From Tetradesmus obliquus (lineage: Eukaryota > Chlorophyta > Chlorophyceae > Sphaeropleales > Scenedesmaceae), in the NCBI GenBank assembly GCA_030272155.1, contig CP126204.1, positions 3,153,501 through 3,217,500 of the forward strand: a DNA stretch of 64,000 bases, written 5' to 3'. The notes beneath the pieces are model-generated. The model had not been told where the DNA came from, searched no databases, and saw nothing but the letters and a program-made list of their open reading frames with translations. Below, in pieces: positions 1 to 11,600 of this stretch (within the stretch, counting starts at the first letter, position 1; every line of letters begins with the position of its first letter). The position numbers and the translations under genes were made by a program.

Positions 1-168
1 TGCTCAACCGATCCTATCACATCATCAGCAATGCCACTGCAATTGAAGCACGTATCTCTGCAGATCGTAATGCCAGCAAGCACGAGATCCCTACATGAGG
101 ACCGCCATTGACTTGATATCAGCGCTACTGCATGTATCATTGCTGTTGGAAGTGCCGTGTCGCCTCTG
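1..168. other. left flank, no gene seen
   Basis: Short stretch outside the left inverted-repeat arm. No open frame, RNA gene or repeat could be supported here. Confidence 0.4.
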
Positions 169-226
169 AACATGCCATCATGATAGAGGCGAGGTGTACA
201 CCTTGCCTCTATCATGGTGGCATGTT
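169..226. repeat. 28-bp near-perfect hairpin at outer edge of left arm
   Basis: Positions 169-196 and 199-226 are inverted copies of each other with two mismatches and a 2-nt loop (TA). With weaker pairing the stem can be extended to about 162-233. It lies 46 bp beyond the stop codon of the leftward gene that ends at 272 and just outside the point where homology to the right arm begins (about 250). It could be a 3' RNA hairpin or the relic of a palindromic mobile element. No counterpart was seen beyond the right arm. Confidence 0.75.
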
Positions 227-271
227 TAGAGACATGTTGCAAAAACACCCGATGCATGTTGCTTGGTGCCA

Positions 272-3200
272 CTACATGCACATGATCTTGTAGGCGCTCC
301 CTGCCGCCTCTGTCACCCAGACCACGCCATCTCCAACATGAACACCATTCGGGGAGCTCAGCTTGCCGCCCCACGTGCTCAGCAGCTTGCCGCTGCTGTC
401 ATACTTCATGAGTTTGCCGTATGTGTGGTCCAGCAGAATTATGTTTCCGGCAGCGTCAACTGCCACTCCCGTAAGCGCTTGCGGTTCGCAGCCAGTGATG
501 AAGGTCGAATCTATGAAACTAGCTGAGTTGATGGACAACACAGCTCCATTGTCTTGGTCTGTGATGTACACGTTGCCGCTCTTTCTGTTTACAGCAACAC
601 CAAACGGCGTGCCTTGCAGCCCAGTCGTGGACCCGCGGCTGAAGTCAGAAGGCGAGCGTTGCAGATACTTGCTGGAGCCAGCGTTCACGAGGTACACCTT
701 GCCGCTGGCGCCAACTGCCACGCCTCGGAAAAACCTGTTGCCCAACGGCCTGCTCACAATTGTTGCAGATGGGTCTGCGGCGGTTGGGTCGAGTTCCACC
801 GCAAAATTCAAGTTGAAGTTGGTCACATACACGTGGCCAGCTGCACCAGGGGCTTGGGCAAGGAAACTGGGTGATGTGATGCCTGTCCACTCCGTTACGT
901 AGCTGAGGTCCTTTGCTGAGTAGACAGCAATTATGTCGTTGATGTAGTCAGCCACCAGAACGTACTTGCCGTCATTTGTGGGGAGCACTCCCATCTTTAG
1001 TATGTCAGTGTACTTGGCGCCTTGCTTTGTAGCTGTGCTTGGAGCTGCAAAGGGTTTTCCGGTCTCGCACACTGCAAACAGCAATGAGAATACGAGCGTC
1101 CCGTGAAGGCAAGACACCTTGTACACAATATGTTGCTTTCATCACGATCAGTGCTTCAGCACATGAAAAGCTTCCATGCTCAGTCATGCAGGGACAGCTG
1201 ATCAGCATCATGACTGAACAGATTTACTAGAAGCTCAGCAGCACACCGGCAGTGCACAGCACCACTGCAATGTTGCATTGCTTGCAAGTGGCTTGCAAGT
1301 GCCTTGCTGATGATGTGTAGCATCCTGGCAGCATATGCATGCTGCAGTGGCGGCCGCTGCTGGGTTGACACCTGCAGCATCAGGCTGCCAGTTGCTACGG
1401 TGGCAGTGCTTCTACACTGCGCAGTAACAGCTGAGTTGGCATGCCTTGTGTGCTGTGTATGTTGCAAATGTAACTGGCTTTTTCCAGGAGCCATCCACGC
1501 CTCTTTGACAGTAGCATGCTCCACACATCGCCAGGTCACAACAGCGTCAAGTACAACGCACTGTCTCTGAAGCACCATGGCAGTGCTGATGACATAGAAA
1601 CAAAAATGCACAGAGGTTATAGCTTGAAGGTGCGCAGCTTTTGCATTTCTCATGCTAGACTGTCCATCTTTATATAGCTGTAAGCCACAGCTAGCATTGC
1701 CAGGGCATGGTTCAATATTGCTGACACAGCATGCTCACCTTTGCATCCGCCAGCTTGCTGCACAGTCCACTGACCAGCCTGGCACAGCGCTGTGTAGCCG
1801 CCAGTATAGGAGAGCAGCTTGTCACATTCAGCCTTGCATGTCTCTCCATCAGCCTTCCCTGCACAGTCAGCAGGCCAGCCAGTACTGCCAGATGGTGCAC
1901 TGCCACCAGGCGGGGACTTGCATGGGATTGGAATGTAGATTGGCTTATCAGGAATGTCTGGCTGCTTGTCAGAGCAGTTTTTGGCTGCCACCTGCCATCC
2001 AGAAATGATGCAGTCTGCTGCATATCCTGATCCCTGCTGGCCGCTGGGGCATGCTGCGGTGCACTGGGAGCCCACGGTCATGAAGGTGCAGCTGCTGCCA
2101 GCCCACTCTGGGCCAGGGCTGCCACTGCAAGCCCCTGCAGCAGCAGAACCACAGGAAGTGGACAGCAGCACCAGTGACCAGTAGCCAGCACCCCATAAGA
2201 CTCTTTGCCGCCATTCTTGTCTTGCTGGTGGCGATGCTCAAGACCGGGTTTTTGGTGCGAGCATGCTAAGCATGTTGCAAGCAATCTTACAATGAGCCTG
2301 GCAGGCTCACATACAGGAGTAGCATACAGCTTCACATTGATCGTCCGCATCTGTCGCAAGACAATTTCTTTTTCACAATTCCTTTAAACATGAATCGACC
2401 TACATGGGAAGCAGAAGCCGCCTGGCCCGCTCCAGCTGCCATCAGGCAGGCAGGTCACGTAGTAGCCACTGCCGCTGAAGGCCCGCCAGTTGCAGCAGGT
2501 GAGGCACTGCTGGCCAACTGCTGATGCAGCGCAAGCAGTGACATTCCAGGGCCATCCTCCCTCAGGGGGTGAGTCAGTAGGACCAGATGCACAGCCTGCA
2601 AGGCAGCAGCAGCAGCAGCAGCAGCAGCATTGTTTGGTTTCAGCTTTAGGATAGCCCGGGTGATGATCAAGGCTTGCTTTACGTTGCAGCCATCATGATA
2701 TGCATGCCAGTGTGTGAACACATGTCATCGCTGCGTTGCTGCACAAGCTTGTGTCTGCAGCATTGCTGAGTGACCCGATGCTGGCAGTCATTGAAATGCT
2801 TTCGTCAAATGCAAGGTGGTAGCACACGCACCTGGCAGCAGCTCCAGTTGCACCACTGCACCAGTTGTCCTGTTGCCAGCGCCCACCACAGCAGTGAAGC
2901 GCAGCTTGCCTGGGCTGCTGCTGAGGCTGCTCATCTGAGGGCCCTGCAGGGCCAGGCTGGCTGAGTAAAGGCTGCCACCAGCAGCAGCTGGTTGCATGTC
3001 TGTCAGGTACTGCAGTATGTCACCTGCAGCGTTGCAGGCGAAGAGCTGCACAGGACCAGCTGCTGCTGACAGGCTGGTGTTGAAGTTCATGGTGAACTTG
3101 ATCTGCGCATCAGACTTCACGATGATGCTTGCAGGCGTGACTGACATCGTGCCACTCAAGTCTTCTGCTGTATCTGTGACACACCAGAAACAACATCATC

Positions 3201-5802
3201 ACAAATTTGCGCTTTGAAAGGGGGCAGGCAGCTACTCATTTGGCCTGCAGGCCGCTACTCATTTGGAAGTCAGACCAGGGTTTTCTCCGAGGCTCAGAGT
3301 CTTGTTTTTATACGCGGTATGGCACAGGCCAACAGTACCATTGCCTCGCGCAACGCAAGCCTTGATCAAGTTCGATTCGCGTGGATCGCAGCTGCACGTT
3401 AGAACTAGCAACTGCCATGTATGATATGGGCCTGCCCCGCACACCATCACCGCAGCCTGCCGTTCTGGTGGGCAGGTTGTTGCTGACAAGGCACACGAGC
3501 CACCCACCTGGCTGCTTTGCGATGCAGTTCCGTTTGGGCGGCAGCCAGCGCTTGTTCGTGCCGCAGAGCTCAGTGACGGTGCCAGTCCAGTTGCCTGAGC
3601 ACTCTGCAGTGCAGGAGGCTGATCCCTTGCACTCTGAGGGCCAGGCAGCGATGCCATGCAGGCTAGGGGGCAGGCTGGCGCAGACTGCGTACAGGCGTGG
3701 TGGCAGTGCAGCATGCATTGGTTCAGAGTTGGTGGGTGCAGCAATGCAACTTGTACACTGAGTGTCAACTAGCCCTAGCTGGCCTTAGTAGGGCCTAACC
3801 AACCCCTTCTAAGGTAGGCTGGGCCTAGCAGGAGGGCCAGTCTGCTGGTAGAGAGCATGTGACCTTTAGCAGCTTTGCATTGGCAGCGCCCATTGGTTTG
3901 TGGAAGGAAGGCCACAGGTTTGCTGCAATTGCTGCTGCAAAGGCGTCTTGACATGCAATGCTGGCTTTAACCAGCATACTGCAGGGCCTGGGGTTGGATC
4001 AATCTTACCCACAGTTGTTGTGATGCTAACAGCTGGTGTACTTGAGTATCATGAGCTACCTGCAAGTCACGGGCTACATACACTTGCTGGAATGCATGCA
4101 CAATTGCTCCATGCAAGTAGCTTTGTGAGTGGGGGGCTATCGAACTGTATCAACGTTGTCTACGTAAATAAGCAATGACATCTTTGATGCTCACTATAGC
4201 CCTATGTGCTGACCTGCAGGGATGCACTGTGCAGCAGCAGTCGCCCCTGCTGCGGCTGTTGTGAAGCCCTGATCACACTTGCTGCAGGCCTGGGTGGTGT
4301 TGCCCTCACTGTAGGAGCCGACAGGGCACCTGCAGGCAATGCACGTGCACACATCATCACATGTGATGGTTGTCTTGCATATAAGCAATGATACAGGCAA
4401 GCTGCATTGAGCACGGATCAGCACTGTTCAGCAGCAGTGCACATCTCTGCAGGTGTAAACACGCAATCCAACAAAACACCACACTGCACACATGTGTGCA
4501 GCGCAGTTGCAACAGGTACTGCAGTATCTGAATGGGCTTAGCCCCTGTTGGCATGGGCAGCGGAATGCCAGGGAACTGCAGCAGTAATACTTGCCTATAA
4601 GCTGCTGGTCAACATGGCAGTCTGCCTTGCTACCACAATCTTGTTTACGGCCGTGCAGGCCACTCACTTGGTGCAGGCCCACACCGGCTGCCCAAAAGCA
4701 GAGACGGGTACACCATAGCCAGCGCTGCACACTGCAGCAGCAGTCAAAAGCAAGATGTTGTTATTACGTTTTGGGTTGCATGTCACATCCATGTTACCTA
4801 GTCCCGTTTTGCCATTGCTGGTGCTGCCAGCGGGTTGCACTACCAGTGCCGCGCCTCAACACTGCCCACAGGCGCAGCTGCTGCAAACAATGATGGTTGC
4901 TGAACACAGCTGTCCTGTGTAGTGAACAAGCAACATGGGCAGAAACGTGTGCTGTTTGCTAAGTAAGTAAGGGAACGACGATCACTACCCAATGATTGTT
5001 GTTGTTCAACAGTCTGTTATGAGGTAACACTCAGTCACGCCATGCAGCTGGTTCACCACCCACCGTTGCAGGCGCTGCTTGCGTTTGAGTAGGTGGAGTA
5101 GCCAGTGCGGCACTGCTGGCACACATTCCACCCGTTCCCTGCGTAGCTGCCGACAGGGCACGCCTCGCAGCTCTTGCTGCCCACCAGCCGCTGGCCCTGC
5201 CAGCAGCAGGCACACCTTTCAACCGTGTGTGCCCTGTCCCAGCAGGAGTACATGCAGCCGGGTATGGTCACAGCAGCCATGTTGCAGACCTCAGAGGAGT
5301 TGGCTCTTGCAGGAATGTGGACGCAAGCGCCTGCCTGCCTGCGACCTACACCACTTGAGTGAGGTGGGTTGGCTACGGGACCCAACACGGGTGCTGGCTT
5401 GGCACCGGACATGGAGAGGCGCATTGCGGCTGCTTGCAGCATGTCGGTGCTGGCCAGCTGGGAAAGTTTGGGCAGTGTCTCACTTCCAGGGGCGGATCGT
5501 GCTGCTGCTGCTGCTAGTGCCACAAGTGCGGCAAGTGACAGCAGCAAACACACCGCCTGCAGCAGAACAGCAACAGACAGCAACAAAATTAAGTGCTGTG
5601 CATAGCAAAACGTTATGTGCGATGCACACGCAGTTTTCAAGATGTGGTGCTCGAATGCACTTGCGGCTGCTGCCGCAGATGCGGAGCAAATGTAGCTGAC
5701 AGTGTCCAGATGGGTTGCACAGGCTGAGTGACATATATGGCCATGCTTGCATTCGTACGGGCTTTGCTGCAAGAAGGACATCACTGTCATGCAAGGCCAC
5801 AC
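272..5802 (-). CDS. secreted multidomain protein: Cys-rich/CCP modules and C-terminal NHL-type propeller (left copy)
   Basis: Not a named family; the call rests on modules. Reading leftward: a hydrophobic Leu/Ala stretch ending in an Ala-rich cleavage-like site (about 5480-5585), then a Cys-rich region with a GCC2/GCC3-like motif (CEACPVGSYAG) in the exon ending at 5064; a 64-bp exon (4731-4668); a 116-bp exon with another CPVGSYSEGN motif (4329-4214); a CCP/sushi-like exon (about 3750-3530); a beta-rich Ig-like exon (3159-2835); a CCP-like exon (about 2600-2400); a double CCP-like exon (2171-1735); and an NHL-like exon (about 1077-272) with repeated 'GVAVDAAGN'-type blades. It probably acts outside the cell or in the wall. 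Start and some joins are unsure: the ATG used by the right copy reads ATT here, so translation would have to begin at an upstream in-frame Met such as 5802. The CCP exon at 3.6 kb differs from the right copy by a 1-nt indel and does not join in phase with the exon before it. It could be a decaying gene. Confidence 0.5.
1641..1672. repeat. 32-bp dispersed repeat, copy 1
   Basis: This stretch between the NHL and CCP exons matches 35705-35736, upstream of exon 6 of chorismate synthase, with one mismatch and in the same orientation. The right arm has no copy at the equivalent place, so this one arrived or survived only on the left. Confidence 0.6.
2604..2628. repeat. short (CAG)8 tract next to a CCP exon acceptor
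   Basis: On the gene strand this is a CTG tract next to the acceptor of the CCP-like exon. The same intron position in the right arm carries about 21 CTG units (60612-60674), so the tract has expanded or contracted since the arms duplicated. Confidence 0.7.
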
Positions 5803-6336
5803 CCATACAGCTTGAGTGTCATGCAGATCAGCGCGGTCTGCCTCTGAGATTAGCAGGACAGATTATGTGCAGCTGGTCCTTTTCATCATGAGCTTCCCCA
5901 GGCAGCAAATCACGCTGCGCGTCTTCAGCAAGAGGCGCGCAAACAGCTTGGTCAGGCGCGGCTGATGGGATCCATGCTGCCCCCTGCTGCCAAACCAAGA
6001 CTGTCACGAGTTGTGACTCACGAGAGACATCCAATGCGCAACACACTCACACTCGCCAGCAGTCTGGCTGTGCAACCTGACGGCACCGGAAGTTTCACCA
6101 GCAACATTTCAGGCCTGTAATGCTTGGTTTTGTTTGGTTGGTAAGAGCTTTGGGATGAGTCAGGGAAGCAGCGTCACACTTGCAGGTGCCTGCACTGCAG
6201 AGCATATCACAGCAGCAACCCAGAGCAGGAATGAAAGATCATGACACCGGATGAAGCAGTGTGAAGATCAGGTATGTCCAATGTTGTGCACAGCACTGTC
6301 AGCTTTGCGAGGTACAGCCGCCATGTGATGGATCTT

Positions 6337-6408
<72 letters not shown>
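6337..6408. repeat. (CAG)24 tract, left arm
   Basis: Twenty-four uninterrupted CAG triplets, upstream of a small Gln-rich open frame on the plus strand. The right arm has 26 CTG triplets at the matching place (57072-57149). The tract lies beyond the 5' end of the leftward secreted-protein gene. Confidence 0.9.
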
Positions 6409-6409
<1 letters not shown>

Positions 6410-6453
6410 CGCCACTCAGTGGCCTGTAGTACAGGCATATCGCGTCAACATCT

Positions 6454-6729
6454 GTGGAGCAGCAGCAGCAGCAGCAGGAGCAGCAGTGCCAGCAGCAGTG
6501 CACGTACACATCTGCACGTGAGCTATCACTGAATCAGGGTGGCCCTGAACAACTGAACAACAACACTCAGAACAGTCCTGCTGACAGCCTGTCACTGAGT
6601 GTAGGAGTGGCGATGCCCGGGGTCGACAACAGTTCCTCCATGTACATATCTGCCGCTTGCTATGAACTGAGGGCTGGAACGTTAACCTTCAGTTTTACGC
6701 TACTGCGCAGTACTCTGCATGCAGAGTAG
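6454..6729 (+). CDS. small Gln/Cys-rich open frame conserved in both arms (left copy)
   Basis: An open frame of about 91 codons opening with a short poly-Gln run, then Ser/Asn-rich sequence. I do not recognise it. Its interest is that the right arm carries the matching frame in the matching place (57040-56681). The two share most residues, and one 6-nt length difference keeps the frame. They then diverge at the 3' end, where the left copy has an extra 16-nt block holding its stop. It would be divergent from the large secreted-protein gene. It may be a small gene, or simply a stop-poor stretch of a duplicated 5' region. Confidence 0.25.
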   Translation: MEQQQQQQEQQCQQQCTYTSARELSLNQGGPEQLNNNTQNSPADSLSLSVGVAMPGVDNSSSMYISAACYELRAGTLTFSFTLLRSTLHAE

Positions 6730-7851
6730 AACCTGTTACGATCGACTCGCGAGCGCTAGCCCCTTCCAGCTCGCTGATCCGGGGCAAATTCAAGCATTCA
6801 GCACAACCTTGATCGTACACTGTACATCAAAAAATGGTAGCGTCTTACACAGCTATCCTGCATGCACAAGTGCAGCGTTGCGTATTTCTGAAAGTTCAAT
6901 CCGAACAGATGACCTTGTTTCCGACACACACCTGTGTTACGCCAGAGCAGATGTGATCTGAAGGGATTCAGGTGTCTACAATGGGGCATTCATTTGAGCA
7001 AGCTTGCAAGCTTGTCTCGGTGTCTTCCGATGGCGTGCAGTGGCTTTCCCAGTAGAGTTGGGATAATGCTGCACCAGCTGCCCTGCTTCACCACTTTGAT
7101 CAAAGCAAAGCCTGAAACAACACTACTTATGTCTGTAATCACGCGGTCCGCGACCCGGGCGAGCGTTTGTTGCTGATTTGTTGCACTGGCAGCAATAAAT
7201 GACACTCAGCTGAGGCATATGCGTACACCTCCGCCTCCACAAATTAAATCCATGATTGTTTATGAGAGCTTTGGAGACATACGAAACACAACCACGGCTG
7301 CGTAATTCTTCCGTGAAATATTTGTTATCGTTTGAAAGTTTCTTGCAGAGGCTGTACCTTGAAATCGCCCTTAATTCATTGATAAGGTACAAACTGCAAG
7401 CTCGTCAGCTGCTGCAGAGATAGCCATGTCTTGCCGACGGCAAGTTGCCGTCACAGGCTCACCTGAACTTCACAGCGTCATTTCTCCCCAGCGTTCTCGG
7501 GAAGTTCTCCCTGCATGCAAAACGCTAACCTTGGAACCATGGTTTGCCTTCATGCACTGTCGTTTTCAAAACATGTAAAATTCATACTATGTATGCAGGA
7601 TGCAACTGCGATGCAGACAGGGATGCCAGGACCAGCACTTGCACGACAAGCGGCAACCTGCTGCTGCACTGACGCAGCTCTGAGAGCTGCCTGCTGCCGC
7701 AATGACGGTCACTGCGCTGTTCTGTACCCTGAACCCTGCTTTGCATTCATCGATGCGCTCACCATGCTTACAGACTGTGTGATACATGCAATGCATATGT
7801 ACACTCGTTGTGAACATGCATGCCTTGGCCAAACGGCTGCTGCAGTGGGCT

Positions 7852-7963
7852 GTTCTTGGGTCCAGAGACAGCCTGTCACTGAGTGACAGAGCCAAGCAGA
7901 GTGTCATTTTACACTCTGCTTGGCTCTGTCACTCAGTGACAGGCTGTCTCTGAACCCAAGAGC
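7852..7963. repeat. long palindrome at inner edge of left arm
   Basis: Positions 7863-7904 and 7911-7952 are perfect 42-bp inverted copies around a 6-nt loop. Allowing two mismatches the arms reach about 53 bp (7852-7963). The left arm stops matching the right arm at this element. As RNA it would be a long, near-perfect hairpin; as DNA it could be a MITE-like insertion or a palindrome linked to the rearrangement that made the inverted repeat. Confidence 0.9.
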
Positions 7964-8470
7964 TCAAAGGAACACCCAAGAGCAGAGTGTGTGCTGTGCC
8001 AGTGTGGCGTGTGTACCACGCCGATCTGGTGCAATTGTTTGTCGGTCCGCTGTCGTGACAGTTGCTGCAACAGTCAATTCCACCACTAAAGCACAGCGCT
8101 CATGCAACCAAGGCAGGTGGTGGGACGGGGTGCACAGATGGAATCTGGTGTGCCAAAGATCACACATTGATGCATAAAGGTTACACCAAGCTGGCCGGGA
8201 GGTGATGCCTTCACAGTTTCCATCGTGTTCAGCGTATCTGATGCCTCGGTTTTTGCTTGCTGCCTTCAAAAACAGGTTGGGCCTGAAGGTGAGTTGAACT
8301 GTGCATGCAAAAAAAACTGTGCATGCACATGCACAACAGGCTTCAGAGTGCTGCACTTGCTATTGCCGTGACAGTGCACTGCCTCAGCTGTAGTGCCAGT
8401 CCCGTTTTCCAAGCTGACAGCTCTTATTCTGATGCTCCCGCTGCCGTAGCGCTATCACTGCTGCTGTTCA

Positions 8471-8502
<32 letters not shown>

Positions 8503-8503
<1 letters not shown>

Positions 8504-8594
8504 CAGCCATGCTCCAGCGTCTCTGGTGGCCGATTCAAACTCAGGTAAGCTAGCTGCTGCAGCATCTGCTCTGAAGTTGCAGGGCCAGCAGCAC

Positions 8595-8632
<38 letters not shown>

Positions 8633-11600
8633 CGGCTGCTCTTTGTTGACAGCTGCACACTAGCACAGCCCACGCTTAACGGCACACTGTGAACCCCTTG
8701 GTGCATGGCAGCAGCAGCAGCAGCTGCTGCTGCATTGCTGCTGCTATTGCTGCTGCTGCTGCAGAAGCGGCACCAGAACCAGTGCTGGGCCCATGAGGCA
8801 TCCAGCAGCTCCAATGGCAGGCCAGTGCAGCGCACCATGAACAACCACGCAGCAGCCTGCGCACGATTGAATTTGAGTGTGCAAAAAAGGGCAGCAAGCA
8901 CCGAGGAAAGGCCGTCAATGCAAACATATATTGCGCACAAGTAGCTGCAGGCGCAAACACAATGCCGCGCACAATTAGCTGCAGGCGCAAACACAATGCC
9001 GCGCACAAGTAGCTGCAGGCGCAAACACAATGCTGCGCACAAGTAGCTGCAGGCGCAAACACAATGCCGCGCACAAGTAGCTGCAGGCGCAAACACAATG
9101 CCGCGCACAATTAGCTGCAGGCGCAAACACAATGCCGCGCACAAGTAGCTGCAGGCGCAAACACAATGCTGCGCACAAGTAGCTGCAGGCGCAAACACAA
9201 TGCCGCGCACAAGTAGCTGCAGGCGCAAACACAATGCCGCGCACAAGTAGCTGCAGGTGCAAACACAATGCTGCGCACAAGTAGCTGCAGGCGCAAACAC
9301 AATGCTGCGCACAAGTAGCTGCAGGCGCAAACACAATGCCGCGCACAAGTAGCTGCAGGCGCAAACACAATGCTGCGGACAAGTAGCTGCAGGCATGGAG
9401 GCTGTGGATTGCACATACAGCTCCACGGGTGTGTAGTAGAGTACTGTTGCAGCTGCTGCGCTGTTCATCATGCCACATGGTATGAATCACAAAGCAGCTG
9501 GCAGTCGATGGCTTCTGGCACAGCATGTGACTCACATATTCGTAACATGCTTGCACATTTCTCTTGTTGAATGGCCGCATCAGAAGCTAGGGTTGCAACA
9601 TAACATGTCACTGCTGCACTCACCGCAGTCGCTATGCTGGCCGTGGTGAACAGCAGGAACAGGCCCCATCCCCTCAGATGGCACAGCAGTGGCAGCGTGG
9701 CAAGCGTCCACGCAAATGCCTGCAGCAGGGACAGCAGCATCCACGACAACTACTTCATGCAGCAGCATATGCCAACTGCTTCAGCATGTGGCTCGAACAG
9801 GCAGCAGAAGCGGCAGCGGCAGCGTGGCTAGCGTCCACGCAAGCGCCTGCAGCAGAGGCAGCAGCACACTAAGTTTCAGCATCGGGTGATGATGAGCCAC
9901 CTCAAGTATTGAAGATCTGCCCTGCACGTGCCCAGCTGCTGTGCTGCTGCTGCACAACCCTATCTTCACATATTATTGTAGGACTTGCCGCTTGGCTGCT
10001 TGCGTGCCTCCACGCACTCTCTCTGCATGTCGAGCATGCCGCAGCGCTGGCCAGCAGCTATGCATCAAGATGCTTGCAGGGCGCAGCATGCGGCATTGCC
10101 GTGCAGCAACAGCACCTGCAGCACCTGCCAGCACACCATCATGCCAGTGGCCAGGACACCAAGCCTGGAGCGTGCGGCATGCGGCATGCAGCATGCAGCA
10201 TGCAGCATGCAGCATGAAGCACGGAGCATGAAGCATGCAGCCCGACGCCTCAACCCAACAGACTGAAGCCCGAAACATGCGACTGAAGCCAGACACAAGC
10301 AAGCTCTCCGCATCACCTGCAGCGACTGCCAGCACACAATCATGCCTGTGGCCTGTGGCACCAAGCATGGAGCATCAAGTATGCAGCATGCAGCACGAAG
10401 CATGCAGCATTGCAATGCATCCTGGCATCACCTGCAGCAACTGCCAGCACACAGCCAGTAGCCAGGGACACATGATCTTGCCGGTGCTGAGGTCAAGCAT
10501 GAAGCATGCACCTCAACGCCCGAAACATGCACACTGAAGCAAGTAAGCTCTCCGCATCACCTGCAGCGACTGCCAGCACACAGCCAGTAGCCAGGGACAC
10601 ATGATCTTGCCGGTGCTGAGGTCAAGCATGAAGCATGCACCTCAACGCCCGAAACATGCACACTATAGCAAGTAAGCTCTCCGCATCACCTGCAGCGACT
10701 GCCAGCACACAATCATGCCTGTGGCCAGGGAGCGCGTGGGCAGCGGCTGCACCTCAAAGGCGTGGATCCACAGCAGCTCGTTTGCTGCGTAATCCAGGCC
10801 CTGCAGGGACACAGCAGCAGTGAGGAAAACAATAGTCAGGGACACTGCAGCGGCTGCACCTCGAACGCGTGGATCCACAGCAGCTCGTTGGCAGCGTAGT
10901 CCAGGCCCTGCAGGGACATGGACAGGGACAGGGACACAGCAATGTAAGGACAGGGACACAGCAACGAGCAGCACAACCAGTCAGGGACACATCAGCGGCT
11001 GCACCTCAAACGCGTAGATCCACAGCAGCTCGTTGGCAGCGTAATCTAGGCCCTGCAGGGGCACAGCAGCAGTGAGGTACACAGCAGTGAGGTACACAGC
11101 AGTGAGGTACACAGCAACTAAGAGACATGACAGGGGCTGCACCTCAAAGGCGTGGATCCACAGCAGCTCGTTTGCTGCGTAGTCCTAACTCTGCAGATAC
11201 ACAGCAGCAGATGCTGGCTGCACTTGACTGCATCATCACTGCACTGTGCTCTATAGCTAGAGCGTTACAAAATTCCAGGCCACATGCACGTGGCTTGTAC
11301 GTTCACTGCAGTTGCGCAGCAACAATGCTTGATACTGATCCATTGGCAGGCACAGCTGCGCTACTCACGCAAGCGAGGCTCAGCAAAGCCGCTACGGCCC
11401 AAGCCCATGTAATGGGCAGCTGGTTGGCACCACTGCCACCCACTTCGACACACCTGTTGCCAGATGGATGCATGTAGAAATCCTTGAATCAATCCTTACA
11501 GGCTGACTACCACAAACTGGTGCAGCACCTTGAACCCATTTGCCAAAACTCTTCAATTCAACTGCACAGCTGCTTGCAGCACTTACGCAAGCGAGGCTTA

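Larger units (their letters stand above)
250..7855. repeat. left arm of a ~7.6 kb diverged inverted repeat
   Basis: This segment, reverse-complemented, matches about 55606-63303 in the same order along its length: NHL exon, CCP exons, cysteine-rich exons, a CAG tract, a small Gln-rich open frame, and a gene-free stretch. Exon lengths are conserved (64 bp and 116 bp exons occur in both arms), while introns differ by substitutions and indels. I judge identity to be roughly 80-90 percent by eye; no alignment was run. The spacer between the arms is about 47.7 kb and holds six unrelated genes. Confidence 0.85.
9790..11436 (-). repeat. exon echoes of transporter exons 7, 8 and 9
   Basis: Partial copies of the 3' end of exon 7 with its donor at 11436-11372; of the 5' part of exon 8 with acceptor at about 11190-11133, 11058-10990 and 10913-10855; of the 3' part of exon 8 with donor GTGATGCGG at about 10610-10560, 10490-10436 and 10360-10310, plus a weaker one near 10165-10120; and of the 5' part of exon 9 at about 9840-9790. 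All lie in introns of the transporter gene. Confidence 0.75.

Noticed and set aside
8941..9392. CRISPR-like array
   Set aside because: Units are contiguous with no spacers, and the genome is eukaryotic.
8503..9471. 322-codon minus-strand open frame rich in Cys/Leu/Ala repeats
   Set aside because: It is a translation of the 34-bp minisatellite plus triplet tracts. Only its last codons may belong to a real exon of the transporter gene.
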